This document shows, piece after piece, positions 1-5,558 of a stretch of DNA of 8,745 nt. The notes beneath the pieces were generated by a model. That model saw only the letters and a program-made list of their open reading frames with translations, had not been told where the DNA came from and made no database searches. The stretch is taken from the NCBI GenBank assembly GCA_002730855.1, contig PCBA01000029.1:1-8745 (forward strand), in the 5' to 3' direction. The first letter of the stretch is position 1, and every line of letters starts with the position of its first letter. The DNA comes from Gammaproteobacteria bacterium (GTDB lineage Bacteria; Pseudomonadota; Gammaproteobacteria; Magnimaribacterales; Magnimaribacteraceae). Both the position numbers and the translations under genes were made by a program.

Positions 1-495
1 TTCTCTTCTTCTTTTAGCTGCACCAGCAGCTATATCTAATCTTCTATTTATCCTCATCCTAGAAAGTAAAGAGAATTTAAGGGACTCCCAATAGCTATAT
101 AAAACTGGCTCTATCATAAATAATTTCTCTACTCTATCCTTCCTGATAGATGCAATCTTTGCAGCAATTACGGATCCCATAGAGTGACCTGAGCAGACAA
201 CCCTCCCTGATAAAGAGTCAATAAAATCCAACCCATCTACCAAGAAATCAGACCAAGAATTTAGTTCTGAAGGAATTGCCTCAGCTTGACTAAATCCATG
301 CCCTCTTTGATCAAGGGCGTATAAGTTTATTTCTAAATTACTTTTATCACCCAATACTTTAAGTAAAATTTCATAAGTTTGAGCATTAAAGCCAGTAGCG
401 TGAAAAAAAACAAAATTTATTTTATTTTGTTCTTTTTCATTACTTAAGTAGGAAAAATTTTCTCCTCTCTTATTAGTAAATATTTTTCTTTCCAT
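1..495 (-). CDS. Alpha/beta hydrolase, N-terminal part (runs off the left edge)
   Basis: Reading from the ATG at 495 down to base 1 gives 165 uninterrupted codons with no stop, so the gene is cut by the window edge. The protein is soluble, with no signal peptide. It has the alpha/beta-hydrolase order: a beta strand ending in the oxyanion-loop motif FFHATGF (H32-G35), the DQRGHG motif at about 62-67, and the nucleophile elbow GHSMGS with the predicted catalytic Ser105. The cap domain begins at about residue 135; the catalytic His and probably the acid lie outside the window. The family includes esterases, lactonases and the C-C hydrolases of aromatic meta-cleavage pathways, and the substrate cannot be told. 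It is transcribed divergently from the FAH-family gene across 83 nt, which suggests but does not prove a shared pathway. No convincing SD precedes the ATG. The family call is firm; the function is open. Confidence 0.9.
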   Translation of the reverse strand, partial: MERKIFTNKRGENFSYLSNEKEQNKINFVFFHATGFNAQTYEILLKVLGDKSNLEINLYALDQRGHGFSQAEAIPSELNSWSDFLVDGLDFIDSLSGRVVCSGHSMGSVIAAKIASIRKDRVEKLFMIEPVLYSYWESLKFSLLSRMRINRRLDIAAGAAKRRRE

Positions 496-531
496 AGAAT
501 TAGTGGGTATGCTCTCATATTAAGGTTATAA

Positions 532-558
532 AATCTCTAGAATTGAATATAATCTCTA
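532..558 (+). repeat. Direct repeat AATCTCTA, two copies 19 bp apart
   Basis: The 8-mer AATCTCTA occurs at 532-539 and again at 551-558, start-to-start spacing 19 bp (roughly two helical turns), in the divergent region between the alpha/beta hydrolase and the FAH-family gene. The second copy lies inside the inverted repeat at 550-565. Tandem sites of this spacing can be regulator boxes, but short AT-rich repeats also arise by chance. Confidence 0.4.
548..553 (+). promoter_or_regulatory. Predicted -10 box for the five-gene plus-strand string
   Basis: A perfect TATAAT lies 25 nt before the ATG of the FAH-family gene. It predicts a start of transcription near 560 and a leader of about 19 nt that still includes the SD at 571-576. 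The -35 region is poor: the best hexamer at 16-17 bp spacing is TTATAA or GTTATA at about 525-531. The promoter may therefore need an activator. This is a motif call only. Confidence 0.5.
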
Positions 559-565
559 CAGATTA
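550..565. promoter_or_regulatory. Inverted repeat TAATCT-N4-AGATTA over the predicted transcription start
   Basis: Two 6-bp arms, TAATCT (550-555) and AGATTA (560-565), are separated by CTAC. The repeat overlaps the TATAAT box and the predicted +1 at about 560, a position where a bound regulator would block RNA polymerase. It is a candidate operator for the catabolic gene string; no regulator gene is present in the window. Confidence 0.4.
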
Positions 566-570
566 AAAAA

Positions 571-576
571 GGAGGG
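571..576 (+). promoter_or_regulatory. Ribosome binding site of the FAH-family gene
   Basis: GGAGGG ends two bases before the ATG at 579, and its GGAG core is 4 nt from the start. It is the strongest SD sequence in the window and fixes the start at 579. The spacing is at the short end of normal. Confidence 0.7.
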
Positions 577-578
577 AA

Positions 579-1448
579 ATGAGTTTTAAACTAGCAAACA
601 TAGTAGGGAGAGCTGCATTAATAGATGGTGAAAATTATTATGATCTTGAGACTATCTCTAATGGAGATTTTGATGAAGATACATCTAGTGCTTTAAATAA
701 CTTAGAAGGACTGAAGAAATTAAGCTCTGGTCTATCTGAAGCTGAACCTACTGGGTCATTAAAAGATGTAAGAATAGACGCACCTGTATCAGCGCCTAAG
801 AATTGTTTCGCTGTCGGTTTAAATTACAGGAATCATGCTGAAGAGGCTGGAATGGATATACCTGTTGTCCCTATGATTTTCACCAAACATACAACTTGTT
901 TAGTTGGGCCAAATTCAGATATTGAAATGAGAAGTGATCATGTAGATTATGAAGCTGAATTGGTTGTTGTAATAGGAAAACCTGGTAAAGATATCAATAA
1001 AGATAATGCTTGGGATCATGTGGCAGGATTGTGTATTGGTCAGGACATATCTGATCGAAAAGTTCAGTTTTCTTCAAAGCCTCCTCAATTTAATCTTGGC
1101 AAATCCTTTGATACCTTTGGTCCAATAGGTCCGTATTTAGTTTCTCCAGATGGATTAAAAGACAAACAAAGTTTACAAATTGAATGCAAAGTTAATGAAG
1201 AGATAAGACAAAAAGATAATACTAATGATCTCATATTTGATATACCTTCAATTATCTCTTATTTATCTGAGATTGTTACCCTAAATACTGGAGATGTTAT
1301 TTTTACAGGAACTCCTGGTGGAGTTGGTGTCATGGAAGGTAAATTCTTGAAAGAGGGAGATATTGTAACAACCAGCATAAAAGGCTTAGGAGTTTTAAAG
1401 AATACTTGTAAAAGAATATCAAACCATTCTAATGTAGATAAGTCATAA
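579..1448 (+). CDS. Fumarylacetoacetate hydrolase (FAH) family hydrolase/isomerase
   Basis: A soluble 289-residue protein, the usual length for bacterial FAH-family enzymes (2-hydroxyhepta-2,4-diene-1,7-dioate isomerase, acylpyruvase and oxaloacetate decarboxylase relatives). The N-terminal domain covers about 1-70 and the catalytic FAH fold about 72-280. Visible landmarks are GLNYRNHAEE (80-89, with H86), DYEAEL giving the predicted metal ligands E125 and E127, GQDISDR giving the third ligand D156, GKSFDTFGPIGP with K175, and TGDVIFTGTPGGVG (237-250). The Mg/Mn-binding Glu-Glu-Asp set is intact, so activity is likely. The more usual D-(V/M)-(T/S)-A-R-D motif reads DISDRK here, a divergent second half. 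Members cleave or isomerise ring-fission products in aromatic catabolism. As first gene of a string with a VOC protein and a flavin hydroxylase, a role downstream of ring cleavage is inferred. The exact reaction is unknown. Confidence 0.93.
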   Translation: MSFKLANIVGRAALIDGENYYDLETISNGDFDEDTSSALNNLEGLKKLSSGLSEAEPTGSLKDVRIDAPVSAPKNCFAVGLNYRNHAEEAGMDIPVVPMIFTKHTTCLVGPNSDIEMRSDHVDYEAELVVVIGKPGKDINKDNAWDHVAGLCIGQDISDRKVQFSSKPPQFNLGKSFDTFGPIGPYLVSPDGLKDKQSLQIECKVNEEIRQKDNTNDLIFDIPSIISYLSEIVTLNTGDVIFTGTPGGVGVMEGKFLKEGDIVTTSIKGLGVLKNTCKRISNHSNVDKS

Positions 1449-1467
1449 TGACTGAGTAGGAAATTTT

Positions 1468-1992
1468 ATGAAATTAGATTGGTCACATACAGTAATAAAT
1501 ATTAAAGATAGTGAAAAGATACTAGATTTTTATACTAATACTTTAAGCTTCAAAATTAGCGATAGAGGCCCAATAATAGAAAACGGCCCAGAAATAATCT
1601 TCATGAGTCAGGATCCTAATGAACACCATCAACTGGCTTTTGTTGTAAGCAGAGAGGAGGTTGGGACTCAGACATCTTTAAATCATATTTCTTTTAGAGT
1701 CGGGACATTTGATGAGTTAAAAAAAGTTAAAGAAAGGCTTGATTCTATTAATCATGATTACTTGCCCTTATGCCATGGTAATGCCCTATCCTTTTATTTT
1801 AGTGACCCAGAACAAAATGGCATTGAAGTTTTTACTGATACACCTTGGGATGTAGACCAACCTCAAGGCGTACCGTGGGACCCTGATCTAGACGAACAAA
1901 GTGCTCTAGAATGGGTTGAGCAAGCTTTTATAGATGAACCTGGGTTTGTTAAAAGAGAAAAAAGTATTAAAGAATTTGTTAACAGGAAATAA
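1468..1992 (+). CDS. VOC-superfamily protein resembling a single-domain extradiol dioxygenase
   Basis: This 174-residue cytosolic protein is a vicinal-oxygen-chelate fold of two beta-alpha-beta-beta-beta modules (about 4-60 and 70-123) plus a C-terminal tail rich in Asp, Pro and Trp. Likely metal ligands are H7 (WSHTVI), H73 (SLNHISFRV) and E120 (NGIEVF). They sit where extradiol dioxygenases of the BphC type carry their 2-His-1-carboxylate Fe(II) triad. The HGNALSFYFSDPEQNGIEV segment (103-121) matches the style of proteins annotated as biphenyl-2,3-diol dioxygenase-like. The first module also has HHQLAF (53-58), which could offer a fourth ligand as in glyoxalase I, so a non-oxygenase VOC reaction remains possible. 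It starts 19 nt after the FAH gene stop, with TAGG seven nt before the ATG, and is 14 nt from the next gene, so co-transcription is likely. Confidence 0.88.
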   Translation: MKLDWSHTVINIKDSEKILDFYTNTLSFKISDRGPIIENGPEIIFMSQDPNEHHQLAFVVSREEVGTQTSLNHISFRVGTFDELKKVKERLDSINHDYLPLCHGNALSFYFSDPEQNGIEVFTDTPWDVDQPQGVPWDPDLDEQSALEWVEQAFIDEPGFVKREKSIKEFVNRK

Positions 1993-1993
1993 G

Positions 1994-1999
1994 AAGGGA
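1994..1999 (+). promoter_or_regulatory. Ribosome binding site of the first SDR gene
   Basis: AAGGGA begins just after the VOC stop codon and ends 7 nt before the ATG at 2007. This good SD spacing supports the chosen start. Confidence 0.55.
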
Positions 2000-2006
2000 C
2001 TTAAGC

Positions 2007-2780
2007 ATGAGCAATAAATCATCAAATCCAGTAGCCATAATTACTGGTGGAAGTAGAGGTGTTGGAGCAGCTACAGCTAAACTACTTGCGTCAAAAGGAT
2101 GGAATGTAACTATTACTTGTACAAGCTCAATTGATGATGCAAATTCAGTAGTTAAAGAATGTGAAGCTTTAGGAGCAGAAGCAATTGCATTATCTGCAGA
2201 CGTTTCTGACGATAAAGCTTGTCGAAAAACTGCAGAAGAAACAATTAATAAATGGGGTCGAATTGATGCGCTAGTTAACAATGCAGGAACTACAAAATTT
2301 GTTTTTAATCACGCAGATTTAGAGGGTTTAGATGCTGAAGACTTTTTACATATATATAAAGTTAATGTTGTGGGCCCTTTTCAAATGGTAAGAACCTGCA
2401 AAGAAGCGCTTCTAAATAGTGAAAACCCTAGCGTGGTAAATATATCTTCAATTGCAGGTATTAAAGGCATAGGCAGTTGCTTAGCTTATGCCTCCTCTAA
2501 AGGTGCTTTAAATACCATGACAAAGTCTATGGCAAGAAATCTTGGCCCAATTAGAGTTAATGCAATATGTCCAGGTTTTATACAAGGAGATTGGCTAAGA
2601 CAAGGCATGGGAGACGGTAAGTATGAAGCTGTAAAAGAAAATTTAACTAAAAGCACCCCTTTGGGTTTAACAGTTACCCCTGAAGAAGTTGCTCACGGAA
2701 TTTATAATTTTATAGAAGTCTCTAAAGTAGTTACTGGCGAAACTATGCTAATGGATGGCGGGCATCATTTAATAATATAA
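2007..2780 (+). CDS. Classical short-chain dehydrogenase/reductase (SDR)
   Basis: A 257-residue cytosolic oxidoreductase of the classical SDR (FabG-like) type. It has the cofactor loop TGGSRGVG (13-20), D65 in the ADVSD segment, NNAG (91-94) and the structural N120. The catalytic set is complete: S148 in NISSIAG, Y161 and K165 in YASSK, followed by the PG turn (189-190) and the C-terminal MDGGHH segment. The residues after the second strand (TCTSSIDDA) lack an acidic residue, which would be compatible with NADP(H), but this is a weak hint. Members oxidise or reduce alcohols, ketones, dihydrodiols and 3-oxoacyl groups. Placed between a ring-cleavage-like VOC protein and a flavin hydroxylase, it probably handles a hydroxy or keto intermediate of the same pathway. 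The fold and activity class are certain; the substrate is unknown. Confidence 0.95.
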   Translation: MSNKSSNPVAIITGGSRGVGAATAKLLASKGWNVTITCTSSIDDANSVVKECEALGAEAIALSADVSDDKACRKTAEETINKWGRIDALVNNAGTTKFVFNHADLEGLDAEDFLHIYKVNVVGPFQMVRTCKEALLNSENPSVVNISSIAGIKGIGSCLAYASSKGALNTMTKSMARNLGPIRVNAICPGFIQGDWLRQGMGDGKYEAVKENLTKSTPLGLTVTPEEVAHGIYNFIEVSKVVTGETMLMDGGHHLII

Positions 2781-2810
2781 ATCTAAAGTTCTTATTTCCC
2801 CAATTCTTAA

Positions 2811-2835
2811 CTTAAAACTATTAATACATTTTAAG
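2811..2835. repeat. Nested inverted repeats before the flavin monooxygenase gene
   Basis: In the 62-nt spacer after the first SDR gene, CTTAAAA (2811-2817) pairs with TTTTAAG (2829-2835) around an 11-nt loop. TTCTTAA (2804-2810) also pairs with TTAAGAA (2831-2837) in an alternative, longer-looped arrangement. The stems are all A/T apart from one G-C pair, so they would be weak as RNA; a protein-binding site is as likely as a hairpin. No clear -35/-10 pair is seen in this spacer. Confidence 0.3.
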
Positions 2836-2842
2836 AAAAAAT

Positions 2843-4363
2843 ATGAAGCAAGACTTTGATGTAATTATTGTCGGTCTTGGTCCTGTAGGAAGTTTAGCTA
2901 CATTACTTCTAGAAGGTTACGGCTTGAAAGTCTTAGCAATTGATAGAGATAAAGATATTTACTCATTGCCTAGAGCAGTGACTATAAGCGACCAAGGTGT
3001 TCGCATAGCTCAAGAGGCTAATATAGACGATATATATCTTCAAAATAGTACTGAATTAGGAGGGGCAGGATTTGTCAACAAAGACCTTGAATTTATTGGT
3101 GGGGTACTTAGTTTAAAGGGTGTTATTACATCTAATGGCTGGACACCATCTAGAATGTTTCATCAGCCTTTTACTGATCAGGCTATAAGAGATAAATTAC
3201 AAGAAACTAAAGCAACAATACTTCTTGAACACGAATTAATCGAAGTAAAAGATAAAGCAACTCACGTTAGTGCTTTTATTCAAAATTTAAAAGATGATAA
3301 GAAAGTTGAATTCTCCTCCAAATACCTAATTGGATCAGATGGTGGATCTAGTTCTGTAAGAAAGCTACTGCAAATAGGACAAGAAGATCTTGAATATAAT
3401 AGAGATTGGGTTGTTGTAGACGTAAAACTAAATGGAGAAAACCGACTAGATGATAAAGCTTTGCAGGTTTGTGACCCTAAAAGAATATGCACTTACATTC
3501 CTTCTCATTTACCTTTTAGAAGATGGGAATTTATTATTAATGAAGGAGAGGATAAGAATGAATTTTTAGATATTAAAAAAATTCAAGATTTAATAAGCCG
3601 ATGGCTAGAACCAAGTGAATATGAAATTATTAGGAAAGCTGTGTACCAATTCCATTCTGTAATTGCTAATAATTTTTGTCAGGGAAGTTGTTTCTTGATC
3701 GGGGATGCAGCTCACCAGAATCCTCCTTTCATGGGTGAGGGGATGATGTCTGGTTACAGGGATGCTATGAACCTTTGTTGGAAAATTGCTTTAACTTTAA
3801 AACACAACTTAAATGATAAATTGATAGAAACTTATCAAGAAGAAAGAAAACCTCACGCTCAATTTGTAGTTGAAAACTCAGCAGGTATAGGTGAGTTAAT
3901 GGAGGCTTATGCTAAAACTGAAGATCCTAGTCAGGTTCCTAAAGAATTGGTAGCCAAAGGGTATGGATCATTTGTATTACCGAATCTTGATGAAGGTCTT
4001 TTTTATGGAGGAAAAGCTGATGATTCGATGAATGCAGGGCAGCTCTTTCCTCAACCAGTTATATATAAAGATAATGAAGTAGTTGAAAGAAATGATGAAA
4101 TTCTAGGAAAAGGTTTTGCTTTAATATCTAAAAATAAGATTGAAGTTAATAATCAAGATAATGAATTCTTAAAAAAAATAGGATGTAGTTTCGTGACTCT
4201 GAAAGCTCATGTCATAAACCAAAATTATTGGATAGAAAAGATTATGGAATTAGGTGAGGTTTTTATTGTAAGACCTGATAAATATATTTTTGGATGTAGT
4301 TCAAATAAGGTATCGTTAGAAAAGCTAATTGATGATTTAAGAAAAAGAATTGAGAATAACTAA
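2843..4363 (+). CDS. FAD-dependent aromatic-ring hydroxylase-like monooxygenase (MhpA/PheA type)
   Basis: This 506-residue group A flavoprotein monooxygenase carries all three hallmark motifs: the Rossmann GLGPVG (11-16) followed by D34 at the end of strand two, the FAD/NAD(P)H-binding GSDGGSSSVR (164-173, DG motif), and the second FAD motif from GDAAHQNPPFMGEG (287-300) to the RDAMNLCWK helix (306-314). The remaining C-terminal part (about 375-506) corresponds to the thioredoxin-like domain found in 3-(3-hydroxyphenyl)propionate and phenol hydroxylases; it has no CxxC pair. Such enzymes use NAD(P)H and O2 to add a hydroxyl group to a phenolic ring, producing the catechol that an extradiol enzyme can open. 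That fits the VOC and FAH genes upstream. The ATG at 2843 has only a weak AAGAA SD, and the 62-nt gap is the largest in the string. Substrate unknown; some relatives act on polyketides. Confidence 0.93.
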   Translation: MKQDFDVIIVGLGPVGSLATLLLEGYGLKVLAIDRDKDIYSLPRAVTISDQGVRIAQEANIDDIYLQNSTELGGAGFVNKDLEFIGGVLSLKGVITSNGWTPSRMFHQPFTDQAIRDKLQETKATILLEHELIEVKDKATHVSAFIQNLKDDKKVEFSSKYLIGSDGGSSSVRKLLQIGQEDLEYNRDWVVVDVKLNGENRLDDKALQVCDPKRICTYIPSHLPFRRWEFIINEGEDKNEFLDIKKIQDLISRWLEPSEYEIIRKAVYQFHSVIANNFCQGSCFLIGDAAHQNPPFMGEGMMSGYRDAMNLCWKIALTLKHNLNDKLIETYQEERKPHAQFVVENSAGIGELMEAYAKTEDPSQVPKELVAKGYGSFVLPNLDEGLFYGGKADDSMNAGQLFPQPVIYKDNEVVERNDEILGKGFALISKNKIEVNNQDNEFLKKIGCSFVTLKAHVINQNYWIEKIMELGEVFIVRPDKYIFGCSSNKVSLEKLIDDLRKRIENN

Positions 4364-4401
4364 TTAACCTCACTTAGTTAGCTAAATATTGAATAAGTAT
4401 T

Positions 4402-5181
4402 ATGGATTTAGGAATAAAAGGAAAAAAAGCTGTTGTCTGTGCTTCTTCAAAAGGGCTCGGAAAAGCTTGCGCCTTAGCATTAATGGAAGAAGGAGTTTCT
4501 GTTGTTATAAATGCAAGAGGAGAGGAAAAGTTAACGGAAACTTTTAAAGAGTTATCAAAAATAGATAAAGATAGAATCTCTATGGTAGTAGCTGATCTAG
4601 ATACGGAAGAAGGAAGAAATAGACTCGTTGAGAGCTGTCCTGAAGCAGATATTCTAATTAATAATAATAGCGGCCCCCCTCCAACTAACTTTTTAGAAAC
4701 TGATAAAGATCTATGGTTAAAAGCTTTAGATTCAAATATGTTATCTGCCATCTTCATGATAAAAGATCTTCTTCCTGGAATGAAAAAAAGGAAATTTGGA
4801 AGAATAATTAACATTACTTCCGCTATGGTTAAATCTCCTCATCCTTTAATGTTTCTCTCGACATCAGCTCGAACAGGTTTAACAGCCTTTTCTAAAAGCA
4901 TCTCTAAGGACGTAGCCAAACATAATGTAACAATTAATAATCTTTTACCTGAAAGGTTTGATACAGACAGACAAGTATTCATGACAGAGATGCTTATGGA
5001 GAATCAAAATATTTCCAGAGAAGAAGCTAGGTCTCAAATTGCCAGCTCTATTGCTGCCAATAGATTTGGTAAACCAGAAGAATTTGGAGCTACCTGTGCT
5101 TTCTTGTGCAGCGAACAAGCCAGTTTTATATCAGGACAAAATATTCAACTTGATGGCGGATCTTACGAAGGCTTAATTTAA
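4402..5181 (+). CDS. Non-canonical SDR-family protein lacking the catalytic Tyr and Lys
   Basis: A 259-residue SDR-fold protein, normal length. The cofactor loop reads CASSKGLG (13-20) instead of TGxxxGxG, D65 is kept (VVADLD), and the usual NNAG is NNNSGPPP (87-94). The predicted catalytic serine S140 (NITSAM) is present. The positions 13 and 17 residues later, normally Tyr and Lys, are S153 and R157 (FLSTSARTGL), and the usual PG turn is replaced by LLPERFDTDR (181-190). These features match a known bkr-like SDR subgroup that departs from both the NAD motif and the catalytic tetrad; its chemistry is not established. It follows the flavin hydroxylase by 38 nt, with no clear SD, and ends the plus-strand string, overlapping the opposite lipoprotein gene by 4 nt. 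It may bind NAD(P)H without classical catalysis or use Arg157 instead. Confidence 0.9.
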   Translation: MDLGIKGKKAVVCASSKGLGKACALALMEEGVSVVINARGEEKLTETFKELSKIDKDRISMVVADLDTEEGRNRLVESCPEADILINNNSGPPPTNFLETDKDLWLKALDSNMLSAIFMIKDLLPGMKKRKFGRIINITSAMVKSPHPLMFLSTSARTGLTAFSKSISKDVAKHNVTINNLLPERFDTDRQVFMTEMLMENQNISREEARSQIASSIAANRFGKPEEFGATCAFLCSEQASFISGQNIQLDGGSYEGLI

Positions 5182-5558
5182 TTATCACCCTGAACAGGCA
5201 AACACTCTTGAGCCAACAGATAACTTTCTATAGTTGAATCATCAACAGTTCCCCAAACTCTGCAAAAAGAAACTCCATCTTCTCGAGTGCCAAACTCAAG
5301 GTCAGTAACTTTAATTCTGTATATAACTTTTTCCGTTCCTTTCTTTAAAACCTCATAAAAACCATCTAGGTACATTTTCTGACCAATTACATCCACCGAG
5401 TAACTCATTTCCATTTTTTCTTTTGTGACGTACATAAAATCTGCCGGTCCTTTCCAAGCGGCACCTTTATTTTCATCTGAAGAGGAACAGGAAATTAGGA
5501 ATACTAAGAGAGAAAATATTAAGTATTTAGTCTTTTTCTTTAGTTCGGTAATCACCAA
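5178..5558 (-). CDS. Small putative lipoprotein of unknown function
   Basis: This 126-residue protein begins with a basic N-terminus (KKKTK), a hydrophobic stretch (YLIFSLLVFLIS, 12-23) and a lipobox LISC with the predicted lipidated Cys24. Ser at +2 points to the outer membrane in a Gram-negative cell. The mature part, about 100 residues, is rich in beta-strand-like alternation and has two cysteines (in SFCRVWG and AQECLP) that could form a disulfide in the periplasm. I do not recognise the family. There is no ATG: the frame can open at TTG 5558 or GTG 5555, and both lie inside the end of the enoyl-CoA hydratase gene (overlap up to 32 nt), implying coupled translation. Its stop overlaps the stop region of the convergent SDR gene by 4 nt. 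The lipoprotein signal makes it a real gene rather than a shadow. Confidence 0.8.
   Translation of the reverse strand: MVITELKKKTKYLIFSLLVFLISCSSSDENKGAAWKGPADFMYVTKEKMEMSYSVDVIGQKMYLDGFYEVLKKGTEKVIYRIKVTDLEFGTREDGVSFCRVWGTVDDSTIESYLLAQECLPVQGDN

Noticed and set aside
1448..1459. ATG overlapping the FAH stop (TAATG) as an earlier start for the next gene
   Set aside because: It reads only Met-Thr-Glu before a TAG and is not in frame with a longer product. The VOC gene starts at 1468.
1979..2281. Minus-strand open frame of 100 codons opposite the first SDR gene
   Set aside because: It lies antisense to the well-supported SDR, starts within it and has no recognisable domain. It is a by-product of the codon pattern on the other strand.
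3280..3492. Minus-strand open frame of 70 codons inside the flavin monooxygenase gene
   Set aside because: Antisense to a gene with three clear FAD motifs; low-complexity Ser/Phe-rich translation without a family resemblance.
4378..4385. 8-bp palindrome TTAGCTAA between the flavin monooxygenase and second SDR genes as an operator or terminator
   Set aside because: Too short, with no U-tract or promoter context; such palindromes are expected by chance in AT-rich DNA.
4374..4814. Minus-strand open frame of 146 codons opposite the second SDR gene
   Set aside because: The longest antisense frame, but it is Ser/Leu/Phe-rich, matches no family, and lies opposite a clear SDR fold. Its end in the 4364-4401 spacer is incidental.
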